From positions 62,001-126,000 of the forward strand of contig NZ_NQMR01000005.1 in the NCBI RefSeq assembly GCF_002276045.1: a stretch of DNA of 64,000 nt, given 5' to 3'. Below the pieces are notes generated by a model. It was not told where the DNA came from and did no database searches. It saw only the letters and a program-made list of their open reading frames with translations. This DNA is from Pseudoalteromonas sp. NBT06-2. Its GTDB lineage: Bacteria; Pseudomonadota; Gammaproteobacteria; Enterobacterales; Alteromonadaceae. How positions within the stretch are numbered: position 1 is the first letter of the stretch; each line of letters starts with the position of its first letter. The position numbers and the translations under genes are program-made. This document shows, piece by piece, positions 28,582-37,578 of this stretch.

Positions 28582-29028
28582 TTATGCGGTTAATTTTTGC
28601 TTTATTAAACCTGAGATATTACCCATATCGGCACGACCTTCAGCTCGGCTTTTAATAAACCCCATTACTTTACCCATATCTTGCATGCCTGCTGCATTAC
28701 AATCAGTAATAGCAGTATCAATAAGCGAAAGAATTTCTTCTTCAGTTAAAGGTTTCGGTAAGAAACTTTCAAGCACACTTATTTCATTTGCTTCGATATC
28801 AGCTAAGTCTTGACGACCTGCATCATGATACTGATCGTGGGCATCGTGACGTTGCTTAACCATTTTAACGATAATGGATGTTATTTCAGCATCAGTCAAA
28901 GTTATACGGTCATCAATTTCACGTTGTTTAATTGCAGCTAGCGCCATACGTATGGTACCAAGACGCATTTTGTCTTTGGCACGCATAGCATCTTTCATTG
29001 CATCTTTTAGTGTTACTAATAAACTCAT
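28582..29028 (-). CDS. yqeY: GatB/YqeY domain-containing protein
   Basis: The 148-residue protein is a full-length YqeY: LKDAMKDAMRAKDKMRLGTI, RMALAAIKQREID, and the C-terminal helical domain GMQDMGKVMGFIKSRAEG. It shares the tail domain of GatB, the amidotransferase that acts on mischarged tRNA. YqeY itself has no firm biochemical role. It is 22 bp after rpsU on the same strand, a common arrangement in Gammaproteobacteria outside the enterics, where rpsU is directly followed by dnaG. Confidence 0.95.
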   Translation of the reverse strand: MSLLVTLKDAMKDAMRAKDKMRLGTIRMALAAIKQREIDDRITLTDAEITSIIVKMVKQRHDAHDQYHDAGRQDLADIEANEISVLESFLPKPLTEEEILSLIDTAITDCNAAGMQDMGKVMGFIKSRAEGRADMGNISGLIKQKLTA

Positions 29029-29050
29029 CTACAAGACTCTGGGAAAAGTT

Positions 29051-29266
29051 TTAGTATAATCTAACGCGACGTGCATTTTCGCGAGATAATTTTTTCATAA
29101 GACGTTTAACAGCTGCAGCTTTTTTACGCTTACGTTCTGCAGTTGGTTTTTCATAGTGCTCACGACGACGAACTTCTGAAAGGATACCTGCTTTTTCACA
29201 TGAACGTTTAAAACGACGTAATGCAACGTCAAACGGTTCGTTTTCTCTTACTTTGATTACTGGCAT
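29051..29266 (-). CDS. rpsU: 30S ribosomal protein S21 (bS21)
   Basis: S21 is a small, basic protein of the 30S platform that helps initiation. The 71-residue sequence begins [20 protein letters not shown] and contains [20 protein letters not shown], near-identical to the family. It is the first gene of the rpsU-yqeY-dnaG-rpoD cluster. A good sigma-70 promoter lies upstream at 29378-29406, giving a leader of about 105 bases. Confidence 0.98.
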   Translation of the reverse strand: MPVIKVRENEPFDVALRRFKRSCEKAGILSEVRRREHYEKPTAERKRKKAAAVKRLMKKLSRENARRVRLY

Positions 29267-29377
29267 TAAAAATCACCTAATAGCTAATGAGATCAACTCA
29301 TACCGATCAATAATTGACCGTTTGGTTTAAAAATGGTGCGGTATTGTAATCCGAATCGCCTTTTGATGTAAAGGTTA

Positions 29378-29406
29378 ATTATAGTAAATATATTAATAGC
29401 TGGCAA
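29378..29406 (-). promoter_or_regulatory. Sigma-70 promoter for rpsU
   Basis: On the minus strand TTGCCA (29406-29401) and TATAAT (29383-29378) are 17 bp apart, a near-consensus pair. The divergent tsaD gene begins 86 bp away on the other strand. Confidence 0.7.
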
Positions 29407-29491
29407 AATTTAATCAAGTCAGTAAAATTGCGCTCTGATTTATGGTTTTTATAATATTTTGCTCTTTGATGAGCGCTGGGAGTAACTAATA

Positions 29492-30517
29492 ATGCGAATT
29501 TTAGGTATTGAATCGTCATGTGATGAAACAGGTATCGCTATCTATGATGATGAAAAAGGATTATTAGCGCACCAGCTATACAGTCAAATTAAAGTGCATG
29601 CTGATTATGGCGGCGTAGTACCAGAGTTAGCATCAAGAGATCATATCCGTAAAGCTTTACCATTAATTGAAGCTGCATTTGAAGAAGCAAACTGTACCGC
29701 TGAAGATTTAGATGGCATCGCTTTTACTGCTGGGCCTGGCCTAGTTGGTGCTATTTTAGTTGGTTCATCAATTGGTCGCTCTTTAGCTTTTGGCTGGGAT
29801 ATACCTGCTGTTGCAGTTCACCATATGGAAGGGCACCTATTAGCACCTATGCTTGAAGAAAAAAAACCAGACTTTCCTTTTGTTGCGTTATTAGTATCTG
29901 GTGGACATACATTATTAGTGGAAGTTAAAGGTATTGGCCAATATCAAATTTTAGGTGAGTCGGTTGATGATGCAGCTGGTGAAGCATTTGATAAAACAGC
30001 TAAATTGCTAGGACTAGATTACCCCGGAGGTCCATTATTGGCTAAATTGGCGGAGCAAGGTGAAGACAAAAAATTTGTATTTCCTCGTCCAATGACTTCT
30101 AAGCCAGGGCTTGATTTTAGCTTCAGTGGTTTGAAAACGGCGACAGCGATCACCATTCGTGAGCAAGGTGGCGTTGAAGGCTGTGACGAGCAAACAAAAG
30201 CGGATATCGCCCATGCTTTTCAAACAGCTGTTGTTGATACCCTTACAATAAAATGTAAGCGCGCCTTAAAACAAACGGGTATTAAGCGATTAGTGATCGC
30301 CGGTGGTGTAAGCGCAAATAAAGATTTAAGAGAAAAATTTGAACGTATGATGCAAGGTATGCAGGGGGAGGTTTTTTATCCGAGAACAGAGTTTTGCACT
30401 GATAACGGCGCTATGATAGCTTATGCTGGTATGCAAAGATTAAAAGCAAAGCAGTATGCACCTATGGATATGAAGGCGTATCCAAGATGGCCTATAGATT
30501 CATTACCGCCAATTTAA
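29492..30517 (+). CDS. tsaD: tRNA N6-threonylcarbamoyladenosine transferase TsaD
   Basis: TsaD transfers threonylcarbamoyl to A37 of ANN-decoding tRNAs. The 341-residue protein has the N-terminal [17 protein letters not shown], the metal-binding [10 protein letters not shown] motif, VSGGHT and the nucleotide-binding [12 protein letters not shown], followed by [17 protein letters not shown] precedes ATG 29492. It is divergent from rpsU, a conserved pairing in Gammaproteobacteria. About 20 bp after its stop begins an unusual intergenic block. Confidence 0.98.
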   Translation: MRILGIESSCDETGIAIYDDEKGLLAHQLYSQIKVHADYGGVVPELASRDHIRKALPLIEAAFEEANCTAEDLDGIAFTAGPGLVGAILVGSSIGRSLAFGWDIPAVAVHHMEGHLLAPMLEEKKPDFPFVALLVSGGHTLLVEVKGIGQYQILGESVDDAAGEAFDKTAKLLGLDYPGGPLLAKLAEQGEDKKFVFPRPMTSKPGLDFSFSGLKTATAITIREQGGVEGCDEQTKADIAHAFQTAVVDTLTIKCKRALKQTGIKRLVIAGGVSANKDLREKFERMMQGMQGEVFYPRTEFCTDNGAMIAYAGMQRLKAKQYAPMDMKAYPRWPIDSLPPI

Positions 30518-30537
30518 TTTAGTTAGAAAAGAATAAA

Positions 30538-30697
30538 ATGCTTTTAGTCGAATCCTTCGGACAGCGTTTGTGGGGCATTTTTACTGCGTTACCGCCTTTT
30601 TATGTGGCACAACCACATGACAAAGCCTCTGCCTTGTATAAATGCCTAACAATTCGCTGCAAAAGTAATCTCGAAAGATCAACAGCCCCTATACCTT
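30538..30697. repeat. Repeat-like intergenic block between tsaD and plsY
   Basis: Between the convergent tsaD and plsY genes lies sequence more GC-rich than its neighbours, with a perfect hairpin ATGTGG-CACAA-CCACAT at 30602-30618 and a GCCTAACAA motif at 30643. It contains a short open frame, but it does not read like a protein. Its character suggests a dispersed intergenic repeat, present once in this window. The assignment is by appearance only. Confidence 0.35.
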
Positions 30698-31288
30698 TTA
30701 GATTTTATTCTTATCTTTTATTTTTGGCTCTTCACCTTTAAGTAAGCGAAATATATTCTCGTGATGTCGAAAAATAATTAATACACTCAGCATAAGTACA
30801 GGCACTGTATATAAAGGTTTAATAAACCAAGTATAAATTGGTGCGATAGCGACTGTTAATAATGCAGCTAATGAAGAGTATCCCGTAAGCCATACAATTA
30901 ATATCCAAGTTAAAATCAATAACCCAGCCAGAGATAATCCTATGGGTAACATAGTTCCAAATGCTGTTGCGACTGCCTTTCCACCTTTAAAACCAAAAAA
31001 TACGGGGTACATATGACCTAAGCAGGCTGCAATACCTATAAAACCTAAATAAATGGGTTCAATTTTTAAAAAGTAAGCGCCCCAAACTGGGATTGTGCCT
31101 TTGAGTATGTCAAAAGTCATCACAAGCATAGCAGGAAGTTTTCCTCCTAAACGGTAAATATTTGTCGCTCCCGGGTTTTTAGAGCCAAAATGCCTAGGGT
31201 CGGGTAATCGAAATAATTTGCTGATCAAGATTGCAGATGAGATTGATCCCAAAAGGTATGCAAATATGAACATCGATCCGGCTATCAC
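30698..31288 (-). CDS. plsY: Glycerol-3-phosphate acyltransferase PlsY
   Basis: PlsY moves an acyl group from acyl-phosphate to glycerol-3-phosphate in the first step of phospholipid synthesis, at the inner membrane. The 196-residue protein has several membrane segments and the family motifs [24 protein letters not shown] and [14 protein letters not shown]. The start ATG at 31288 ([15 protein letters not shown]) fits the E. coli homologue. It is convergent with tsaD and divergent from folB, the usual gammaproteobacterial order. Confidence 0.97.
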   Translation of the reverse strand: MIAGSMFIFAYLLGSISSAILISKLFRLPDPRHFGSKNPGATNIYRLGGKLPAMLVMTFDILKGTIPVWGAYFLKIEPIYLGFIGIAACLGHMYPVFFGFKGGKAVATAFGTMLPIGLSLAGLLILTWILIVWLTGYSSLAALLTVAIAPIYTWFIKPLYTVPVLMLSVLIIFRHHENIFRLLKGEEPKIKDKNKI

Positions 31289-31467
31289 TGTAATCCTTAT
31301 ATTTAAATTGGTAAAATTGAGCTATCATCGCCACTTATTAATTTGTTTGGCGCAAGGATACGTAAATTTCTAAAAAATGTATCCGACTAGCTAAGTTTAG
31401 CGCAGTTACAAACAAAAAACCTGAAGTTTATTAAAGCGGAATATTATATTCTAAGAGTATGCCATAT

Positions 31468-31833
31468 ATGGATAAAGTATTTATAAGCCAATTACATGTT
31501 GATACCATAATTGGTGTTTACGACTTTGAAAAAGAAGCAAAACAAAGTTTATTTTTTGATATTGAGATGCAAACTGATATTCGCGCAGCCGCTCATTCTG
31601 ATGATATTAATGACACCGTTGATTATGCTGTTGTCAGTGAGCGCATTATTAAGCATGTCACAGCAAAACCTGTTGAGCTATTAGAAACTTTGGTAGAGCA
31701 AATCGCTGAGTTTATTTTATCAGATTTTAATGTCAGTGAAGTTAAAGTTAGAGTAAGTAAGCCTGCTGCTGTGAAAGAAGCAAATACAGTCGGTGTTGAA
31801 ATCATTCGTGCTTTAAATAATACGTGTAATTAA
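31468..31833 (+). CDS. folB: Dihydroneopterin aldolase
   Basis: FolB converts dihydroneopterin to hydroxymethyl-dihydropterin in folate synthesis. The protein of 121 residues has MDKVFISQLHVDTIIGVYDF, FDIEM and VDYAVVSERIIKHV, plus LLETLVEQIAE with the conserved glutamates and VKVRVSKPAAV. ATG 31468 gives the family start MDxVF, with AAGAG ten bases upstream; ATG 31459 is possible but too near that site. It is followed 14 bp later by folK, the next enzyme. Confidence 0.95.
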   Translation: MDKVFISQLHVDTIIGVYDFEKEAKQSLFFDIEMQTDIRAAAHSDDINDTVDYAVVSERIIKHVTAKPVELLETLVEQIAEFILSDFNVSEVKVRVSKPAAVKEANTVGVEIIRALNNTCN

Positions 31834-31847
31834 GGTAAGTAAAGTTA

Positions 31848-32336
31848 ATGGCAGATATATTTATCAGTATTGGTTCTAATGTGGATAAAGAATCAAATAT
31901 TGTAAGTTCAATTAAAATATTGCAAACATATTTTCCAAATTTATTCTGCTCTGCGGTTTTTGAAAGTGAATCAGTAGGCTTTAATGGCCATAACTTTTAT
32001 AACTTAGTCGCAGGTGCCAAAACGGATATGTCATTAGAGGGTGTATGTTCACTGTTAAAGCAAATTGAGCGAGATAACGGACGCTTGCCATCAGATAAAA
32101 AGTTTAGCCCAAGAACATTGGATTTGGATTTATTATTTTTTGATGATGTTATATGCGATAGCCCTGCGCAATTACCCAGAGATGAAATTACTAAAAACGC
32201 ATTTGTTTTATGGCCATTAGCTGAAATTGCCCCTGAATTTATACATCCAGTTAATAACAGGTCAATGTCTGAAATTTGGCAAGAATATGATAAAACGCAA
32301 CAAAAACTATGGAAAGTGGAGTTATCTTTTAAATGA
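31848..32336 (+). CDS. folK: 2-amino-4-hydroxy-6-hydroxymethyldihydropteridine diphosphokinase
   Basis: FolK adds pyrophosphate from ATP to hydroxymethyl-dihydropterin. The 162-residue protein has [33 protein letters not shown] and the signature [16 protein letters not shown] with its metal-binding aspartates, then HP in FIHPVNN. It belongs with folB in one transcript, and its TGA overlaps the ATG of uppP (ATGA), so those two are coupled. Confidence 0.95.
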   Translation: MADIFISIGSNVDKESNIVSSIKILQTYFPNLFCSAVFESESVGFNGHNFYNLVAGAKTDMSLEGVCSLLKQIERDNGRLPSDKKFSPRTLDLDLLFFDDVICDSPAQLPRDEITKNAFVLWPLAEIAPEFIHPVNNRSMSEIWQEYDKTQQKLWKVELSFK

Positions 32337-33151
32337 GTATTATCGAAATAATTGTATTGGCCTTGATCCAAGGTTTCACCGAATTTTTGCCTATATCAAG
32401 TTCCGCGCATTTATTATTACCCTCACAAATTTTAGGTTGGCAAGATCAAGGTTTAGCATTTGATATCGCAGTTCATGTGGGAACATTAATTGCCGTCATA
32501 ATGTACTTTCGCAAAGAAGTGGCAGATATATTATCTGCTTGGTTTAAGTCTTTAGGCAGCATTGAATCTATGAAAAGTAATGCGACTGATGATAGTAAGC
32601 TAGGTTGGTTAATTATATTAGGCACAATTCCTGCTGCATTAATTGGTTATTTAGCGAAAGATTTTGTAGAGCTTTATCTACGAAACGCTTGGGTGGTAGC
32701 AATTACAACCATAGTGTTTGGTTTATTACTTTGGTACGCAGATGTTAAAGGTAAACAAATTAAAACAATTTATCAATTGAATTGGAAGTCAGCTTTAATA
32801 CTTGGCTTTTCTCAAGCGATAGCGGCTGTATTCCCTGGTACTTCTCGTTCAGGTATTACTATCACCGCGGGTTTAATGCTGGGTTTAAATAAACAAAGTG
32901 CTGCGCGATTTTCATTTTTATTAGCGATTCCAATTATTTCTATGATGGGATTATATTACACAATGGAATTGGTTTTGAGTGATGAGACAGTTGCTTGGGG
33001 GACCTTAGGTTTAGGTACTTTATTATCATTTATTTCAGCATATGCCTGTATTTATTTATTTTTTAAAATAATAGAGCGTATGGGAATGATGCCATTTGTG
33101 ATTTATCGTTTATTATTAGGTATAGGATTATTTATATTTTTACTTTATTAA
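32333..33151 (+). CDS. uppP: Undecaprenyl-diphosphatase UppP (BacA)
   Basis: UppP removes a phosphate from undecaprenyl pyrophosphate to recycle the lipid carrier of cell-wall precursors. The 272-residue membrane protein has the catalytic [20 protein letters not shown] (the (E/Q)xxxE motif) and [13 protein letters not shown], with about eight hydrophobic segments. It overlaps folK by four bases at the end of the folB-folK-uppP unit; a DUF4136 lipoprotein gene follows 19 bp later. Confidence 0.97.
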   Translation: MSIIEIIVLALIQGFTEFLPISSSAHLLLPSQILGWQDQGLAFDIAVHVGTLIAVIMYFRKEVADILSAWFKSLGSIESMKSNATDDSKLGWLIILGTIPAALIGYLAKDFVELYLRNAWVVAITTIVFGLLLWYADVKGKQIKTIYQLNWKSALILGFSQAIAAVFPGTSRSGITITAGLMLGLNKQSAARFSFLLAIPIISMMGLYYTMELVLSDETVAWGTLGLGTLLSFISAYACIYLFFKIIERMGMMPFVIYRLLLGIGLFIFLLY

Positions 33152-33170
33152 AATAAATTAAGGATAACCC

Positions 33171-33749
33171 ATGAGATACTTCCTGTTATTAATAATATTA
33201 TTATTATCAATTTTTACAGGGGGAGGGTGTAGAAATCATATTAATGACTTAAAAGAAAAAAGAGTAGTAGTAGTAAGTGATCCTCAAATACAGCTCACAA
33301 GAAAAACAAAACTGACCTGGTATGCAGACTTTAAAATATATACTGGTACACAAAATCCAACAGCGCAGCAAAAATCAGAAAATTTTGAATTTACACAATT
33401 AATAAAACAAAAAATAGAACAAGAGATTATAGATAAAGGTTTTAATTTTACTCCTGAAGCGGGTTTAGAAGAAACCCAATATCAGGTGGTTGCTCTAGCG
33501 GTGGCAGATGATAACTTTACAAGCTCAGAGTATTTAAATTTATTTCAACTTTTTCCTGAGTTAGGTAATGATAGTGATTTAAAAAAAGGCACCTTGATTG
33601 TTGCTATTGTTGATCCTGTGCAAAGAAAATCGGCATGGAGAGGCTCTATTCAATTATATTTAGAGCCAAGCCTAGATAAAAATACTCGTCAAAAACGTAT
33701 TTCAACTTCAGTCGTTAAATTATTAAAAAGCCTAAAACTTAAAGATTAA
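33171..33749 (+). CDS. DUF4136 family lipoprotein
   Basis: The 192-residue protein has a hydrophobic signal peptide followed by a cysteine in TGGGCRN, probably a lipidation site, although the residues before it are not the classical lipobox. The mature part fits DUF4136: LTWYADFKIY near the start and KGTLIVAIVDPVQRKSAWRG near the end, where the family has GTLvidlvD...WRG. Its function is not known. AAGGATAA precedes the ATG, and it is probably co-transcribed with uppP. The end overlaps the convergent cca gene by four bases. Confidence 0.8.
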   Translation: MRYFLLLIILLLSIFTGGGCRNHINDLKEKRVVVVSDPQIQLTRKTKLTWYADFKIYTGTQNPTAQQKSENFEFTQLIKQKIEQEIIDKGFNFTPEAGLEETQYQVVALAVADDNFTSSEYLNLFQLFPELGNDSDLKKGTLIVAIVDPVQRKSAWRGSIQLYLEPSLDKNTRQKRISTSVVKLLKSLKLKD

Positions 33750-34849
33750 TTCTCTAAAAAATTTTTTAATAAAAGTAATCTTTCAGCCATAATTGCTTTA
33801 CCAATCTCGGGGCCTTTAATACCCTGAACAACAATCTGCTTAGCAGTAACATTTGCTGCGATTTTATATGACGTTTCTAAGTATTCACGTTTTTTAACAG
33901 TGAACGCGTTATTACTTTGCATTGATTGTATCAATCTCTCAAAACGTTCAAATCTACGCCAAATATCGATTTTATTGAATAGTTCAAGCATTTCGCTAGC
34001 ATTTAAGCTGTCAGCTTTTAATAAATCGGCTTGGTTATTATTTTTTAAAAATAATAATTCTTTAAATTGATTTGGAACTTTTAAATCTACAACTAATTTT
34101 GCAATTTGATCCGCAGATAAAAAGTCCGCTAATTGACTAAAAAGAATATCATTTTCAGTTTGGGTATTTATTAATCTTTGACTTAATAGTTCCGATGATG
34201 TATTTGAAAACAACTTACAAAGCGATGGTGCAATACAAGCTAAAGCATTGATAGAATTAAGTACTTTTAGAAAAGTAAAAAAATTACCATCCGATAAGGA
34301 TTTTTGAAATTCCATCCATACACGCTCAGGCGTAAGGGTATTGATCTCGCCATTTTTAACCATGTTAACCATCAAAGTCATGGTTTCATCAGCTATGGTA
34401 AAGCCAAGGTATTGATAGCGAGCAGCAAAACGCGCTACACGCAGTACACGTAATGGGTCTTCACTAAATGCACTTGATACATGGCGAAGTATTTTAATGT
34501 TGAGATCTTCAATGCCATTGTAGGGATCTATTATTTTGCCATCATCATCTTGTGCAATTGCATTTACTGTCAGGTCACGTCTAATTAAATCTTCTTCAAG
34601 TGTAATATGAGGATTAAAGTCACATATAAACCCTGTATATCCAGTACCTTGTTTTTTTTCTGTGCGTGCTAATGCATACTCGTCTTTGGTTTTAGGATGC
34701 AAAAATACAGGAAAGTCTTTACCTACTTGTGTAAACCCTTGTTGTTGCATTTGCGTGATAGTGGCACCAACAACAACATAATCACGTTCTTTGACTGTTC
34801 TATTGAGCAGAGCATCGCGAACTGCACCACCTACTAAATATATTTTCAT
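33746..34849 (-). CDS. cca: CCA-adding tRNA nucleotidyltransferase
   Basis: This enzyme builds or repairs the CCA tail of tRNA. The 367-residue protein has the class II head MKIYLVGGAVRDALL, then KERDYVVVGAT, KDFPVFLHPKTKDEYALAR and EDLIRRDLTVNAI. The E. coli enzyme (412 residues) has a C-terminal HD phosphohydrolase domain; here the C-terminal part is shorter and I see no HD motif, so the phosphohydrolase activity is probably absent. ATG 34849 fits the family start; a longer frame from 34882 is not supported. Confidence 0.95.
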   Translation of the reverse strand: MKIYLVGGAVRDALLNRTVKERDYVVVGATITQMQQQGFTQVGKDFPVFLHPKTKDEYALARTEKKQGTGYTGFICDFNPHITLEEDLIRRDLTVNAIAQDDDGKIIDPYNGIEDLNIKILRHVSSAFSEDPLRVLRVARFAARYQYLGFTIADETMTLMVNMVKNGEINTLTPERVWMEFQKSLSDGNFFTFLKVLNSINALACIAPSLCKLFSNTSSELLSQRLINTQTENDILFSQLADFLSADQIAKLVVDLKVPNQFKELLFLKNNNQADLLKADSLNASEMLELFNKIDIWRRFERFERLIQSMQSNNAFTVKKREYLETSYKIAANVTAKQIVVQGIKGPEIGKAIMAERLLLLKNFLEN

Positions 34850-34954
34850 TTTTAAATTTAAACTTATCAGTAATGAAATCATTTTATCAGATTATGAATT
34901 GATTGCGTGTATTTATGAAATGTTGCTTAGTAGCGGTAGAACTTGCTACTTGAA

Positions 34955-34999
34955 AATACAGAAATCGCGTATTTCTATATCACATGGGTATATCGTTTA
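34955..34999 (+). repeat. Degenerate repeat end upstream of gspA
   Basis: AAAATACAGAAATCGCGTAT followed by TTCTATATCACATGGGTATA resembles the ends at 43395-43433 and 61167-61197 (GAAATC.TG.ATTT...GGTATA). It contains a short AGAAAT/ATTTCT stem. It looks like the decayed right end of the 61039-type repeat. Confidence 0.35.
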
Positions 35000-35105
35000 A
35001 TTTTCCTTGTTTAGTGACTAAATAGTGTTTAATTTATGTTTATAGTTTTTTTGTGAGCGGTTTTTTGTCATTATAGTCTCGCTATTTTTATTGAGGATTT
35101 TATTT

Positions 35106-36014
35106 GTGTATTTGAGCTTTTTTGGTTTAATCGAAAAACCGTTTTCTATTGCTCCTAATCCTGAATATTTGTTTTTAAGCGATAGGCATAAAGAAGCTTT
35201 GGCACATTTAACATTTGGTTTAGGTGATGCAGGAGGGTTTGTTTTATTAACAGGCGAAGTCGGTACAGGAAAAACAACCGTTACTCGCTGTATGTTGGCC
35301 GAATTACCAGATACAACGCAAGTCGCTTTTGTATTAAACCCATCTTTATCTGAGTTAGAATTACTTGCCAGTATTTGTGATGAACTTCGTATTAGATACA
35401 AAAAATCAGATGCAAGTTTAAAAAATTTAACGGATAAAATAAAAAATAGATTATTGAAAAATCATCAGTCTGGTGGTCATACCATGTTGATTATAGATGA
35501 AGCGCAACATTTAGCACCCGCGGTATTAGAGCAGTTAAGACTTCTGACAAATTTGGAGACTAACCATAAGAAACTGTTACAAATTATTTTAGTGGGCCAA
35601 CCTGAATTACAACAGTTATTAAAGCGTAATGAATTGCGCCAATTAGCGCAAAGGATCACTGCACGATACCACCTTTTACCCTTAACTGAAGCGCAGGTAT
35701 TTGCATATATTCAACATAGGTTGAATAAAGCCGGTAATGATACACCTATATTTGCAACTAACTCTATTAAGCTGATACATCAGCTTACAGCTGGGATCCC
35801 GAGGCTAATTAACTTATTATGTGATAGGGCACTTATGGGGGCTTTTGCAAATCAACAGCAGAAAATTAATAAACACATAGTAAAACAAGCTGCAACGGAA
35901 GTACTACCTTTACAACCAGAGCAAGAGTCAAAAAAAGTTACTTATTCAGTAATGTTGTCTATGGCCGCATTATTATGCATTACAGCTGGTTTTGCTTTGT
36001 CTTTTATTTTTTAA
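35106..36014 (+). CDS. gspA: GspA/ExeA-type AAA ATPase of type II secretion
   Basis: The protein of about 302 residues belongs to the ExeA/GspA group of AAA ATPases, which with GspB helps insert the secretin of type II secretion through peptidoglycan. It begins MYLSFFGLIEKPFSIAPNPE, has Walker A GEVGTGKTTVTR and Walker B MLIIDEAQHLAP, and ends in one membrane segment. ExeA of Aeromonas is longer, with a periplasmic peptidoglycan-binding domain; that is absent here. GTG 35106 is the start, with TGAGGA eight bases before it. MshM is a similar family, but the gspB gene just downstream favours GspA. Confidence 0.85.
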   Translation: MYLSFFGLIEKPFSIAPNPEYLFLSDRHKEALAHLTFGLGDAGGFVLLTGEVGTGKTTVTRCMLAELPDTTQVAFVLNPSLSELELLASICDELRIRYKKSDASLKNLTDKIKNRLLKNHQSGGHTMLIIDEAQHLAPAVLEQLRLLTNLETNHKKLLQIILVGQPELQQLLKRNELRQLAQRITARYHLLPLTEAQVFAYIQHRLNKAGNDTPIFATNSIKLIHQLTAGIPRLINLLCDRALMGAFANQQQKINKHIVKQAATEVLPLQPEQESKKVTYSVMLSMAALLCITAGFALSFIF

Positions 36015-36151
36015 TAGATCTGCTACGCATCTCTATTAAAGTCATTACGTGGCGTGTATTTTTATTATAGAACAACAAATGCCCTTTCAAAATAGAATGA
36101 GAGGCTAACAGAGCCTGTTTTTACGGGAATTGAATTAGGATAGGATTTTTC

Positions 36152-37075
36152 ATGTCATATTTATTAGATGCATTAAAACAGTCAGAGCAAGGTGAAGTGA
36201 GTCGTAAGGCACAATACGCTGCAGAATCAATTCAAGATTATTCACAACAAAAAGACTTAAGTTTTTACCGTAAATTGGCCTTTTCATTACTAGCAATAGT
36301 GGCTTTTGTTGTTATTTTATCAATTGGCTTTTTGGCTGGTAGATGGTTTCAAGAATCAAAGGTTCAAGGTATAGCGGTTGTAAAGCAACAAGCGGCTATT
36401 GAAAAAGCGCAAGTAACTGAAAATCAAACTCATGTGCAACCTGCGTCGGTACAAATAAAAACCAGTCCTGTACTAGTACAGCAAGCATTGCCAACGCAAT
36501 ATCAACTGGTACCTGTGCCAAATACATATAATACAATACAAGCTTACCCAAATCAGCAGTCAATAGTACACAACTCTTATCCAAATAATCAAAAGCTTGT
36601 TCCTGTTCAAAATGTTCAGCAAGAACAGATAGATTACAGTCAATATAAAGTGGTAGGTAAACCCATTGAACAGTCTGTATTCAATGAACAAAGTACAGAA
36701 AAAAATATAGCAGATAGCGAAATAGCGAAATTACCAAGCTCATTAAAAACTGCATTTGCTAAGGCCGTTGCAGCAATTGAAGCTGAAGAAAATGATAACT
36801 ATGAAGTCACGACAGCAACAAAAAATTCAGCAATGGCACAACCTATACAGTTATTACCGGATGTAATACAAAGTTTAATTCCTAAAATAACGTATCAAGC
36901 TCATATCTATGCAACTGACTCAAGTCGGCGTTGGATTAAATTAAATGGAGCTGAATTGTACGAAGGAGATAGTTTAGGGCCAATTAAGATATTGGAAATT
37001 GCACCTGAAATTACGCTAATGAGCATTGAAGGCTATCGTTTTAGTTTGACTGCTATGGATGATTGGTTGCCATAG
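36152..37075 (+). CDS. gspB: GspB-type general secretion protein
   Basis: The 307-residue protein begins MSYLLDALKQSEQG, the typical GspB start, with a single membrane segment at about residues 40-65. A Gln/Pro-rich periplasmic linker follows. The C-terminal GspB domain reads ITYQAHIYATDSSRRWIKLN and ELYEGDSLGPIKILEIAPE, ending TLMSIEGYRFSLTAMDDW. With GspA it is thought to help place the secretin. It follows gspA by 137 bp. The rest of the type II secretion genes are not in this window. Confidence 0.88.
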   Translation: MSYLLDALKQSEQGEVSRKAQYAAESIQDYSQQKDLSFYRKLAFSLLAIVAFVVILSIGFLAGRWFQESKVQGIAVVKQQAAIEKAQVTENQTHVQPASVQIKTSPVLVQQALPTQYQLVPVPNTYNTIQAYPNQQSIVHNSYPNNQKLVPVQNVQQEQIDYSQYKVVGKPIEQSVFNEQSTEKNIADSEIAKLPSSLKTAFAKAVAAIEAEENDNYEVTTATKNSAMAQPIQLLPDVIQSLIPKITYQAHIYATDSSRRWIKLNGAELYEGDSLGPIKILEIAPEITLMSIEGYRFSLTAMDDWLP

Positions 37076-37210
37076 TAGCTTTGAGTTAGGTATAAATTAT
37101 TTGAATAACGGCCCCTGTTTAATCGTTTTAATTATGCAATCGCTTTATTATTTATGATCCAACCGGTTTTTATTATTTTTACATGGTTAGTTGCTTGGAA
37201 ACTTGCTTTA

Positions 37211-37520
37211 TACCCAAACCACTTCAAGATGCAGGATTCAGTTGGAATTAGAAATACTTTAGGCAAGGCATTGATTGAAGAACATGGTTATTCCCTTTTC
37301 AAAATCAATAACGCTGCATAAAGTATTTATAAACCAACCTTACAGGGACTTCTGAGCAAATCATGCTCGTTGTTGCCTGCATGGATGTAGGTACTAGAGC
37401 AATGCAGGAGCATATTGCCGGTCCATCTTTTTTTAAGGGAGTAACCATTAATGCAAAGATGCGCTTAGATCATGAATTGCTCAGCAGTCCTGAACCTCAC
37501 ATCTTGAAGTGGCTTGGGTA
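37211..37520. mobile_element. 310-bp long variant of the MITE-like element (copy 3)
   Basis: Ends and most of the interior match copies 1 and 2, with TA duplicates at 37209-37210 and 37521-37522. Relative to them it has 48 extra bases after GCTCGTTGTT, containing the inverted pair CCTGCAT/ATGCAGG. It lies in the 503-bp gap between gspB and the HD-GYP gene, which otherwise holds nothing I can name. A 68-residue frame inside is an artefact. Confidence 0.88.
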
Positions 37521-37578
37521 TACATGGGAGTTAATAGTGAGTTTTGTTATCGAAAATTTTTTAGATTAATCACTTAAT

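Noticed and set aside
30620-30697. Integron attC site suggested by GCCTAACAA
   Set aside because: The matching GTTRRRY arm and inner pairing arms were not found, and no integrase is nearby.
37363-37569. 68-codon frame inside MITE copy 3
   Set aside because: It lies inside the repeat and depends on the 48-bp insert; the other copies do not keep it.
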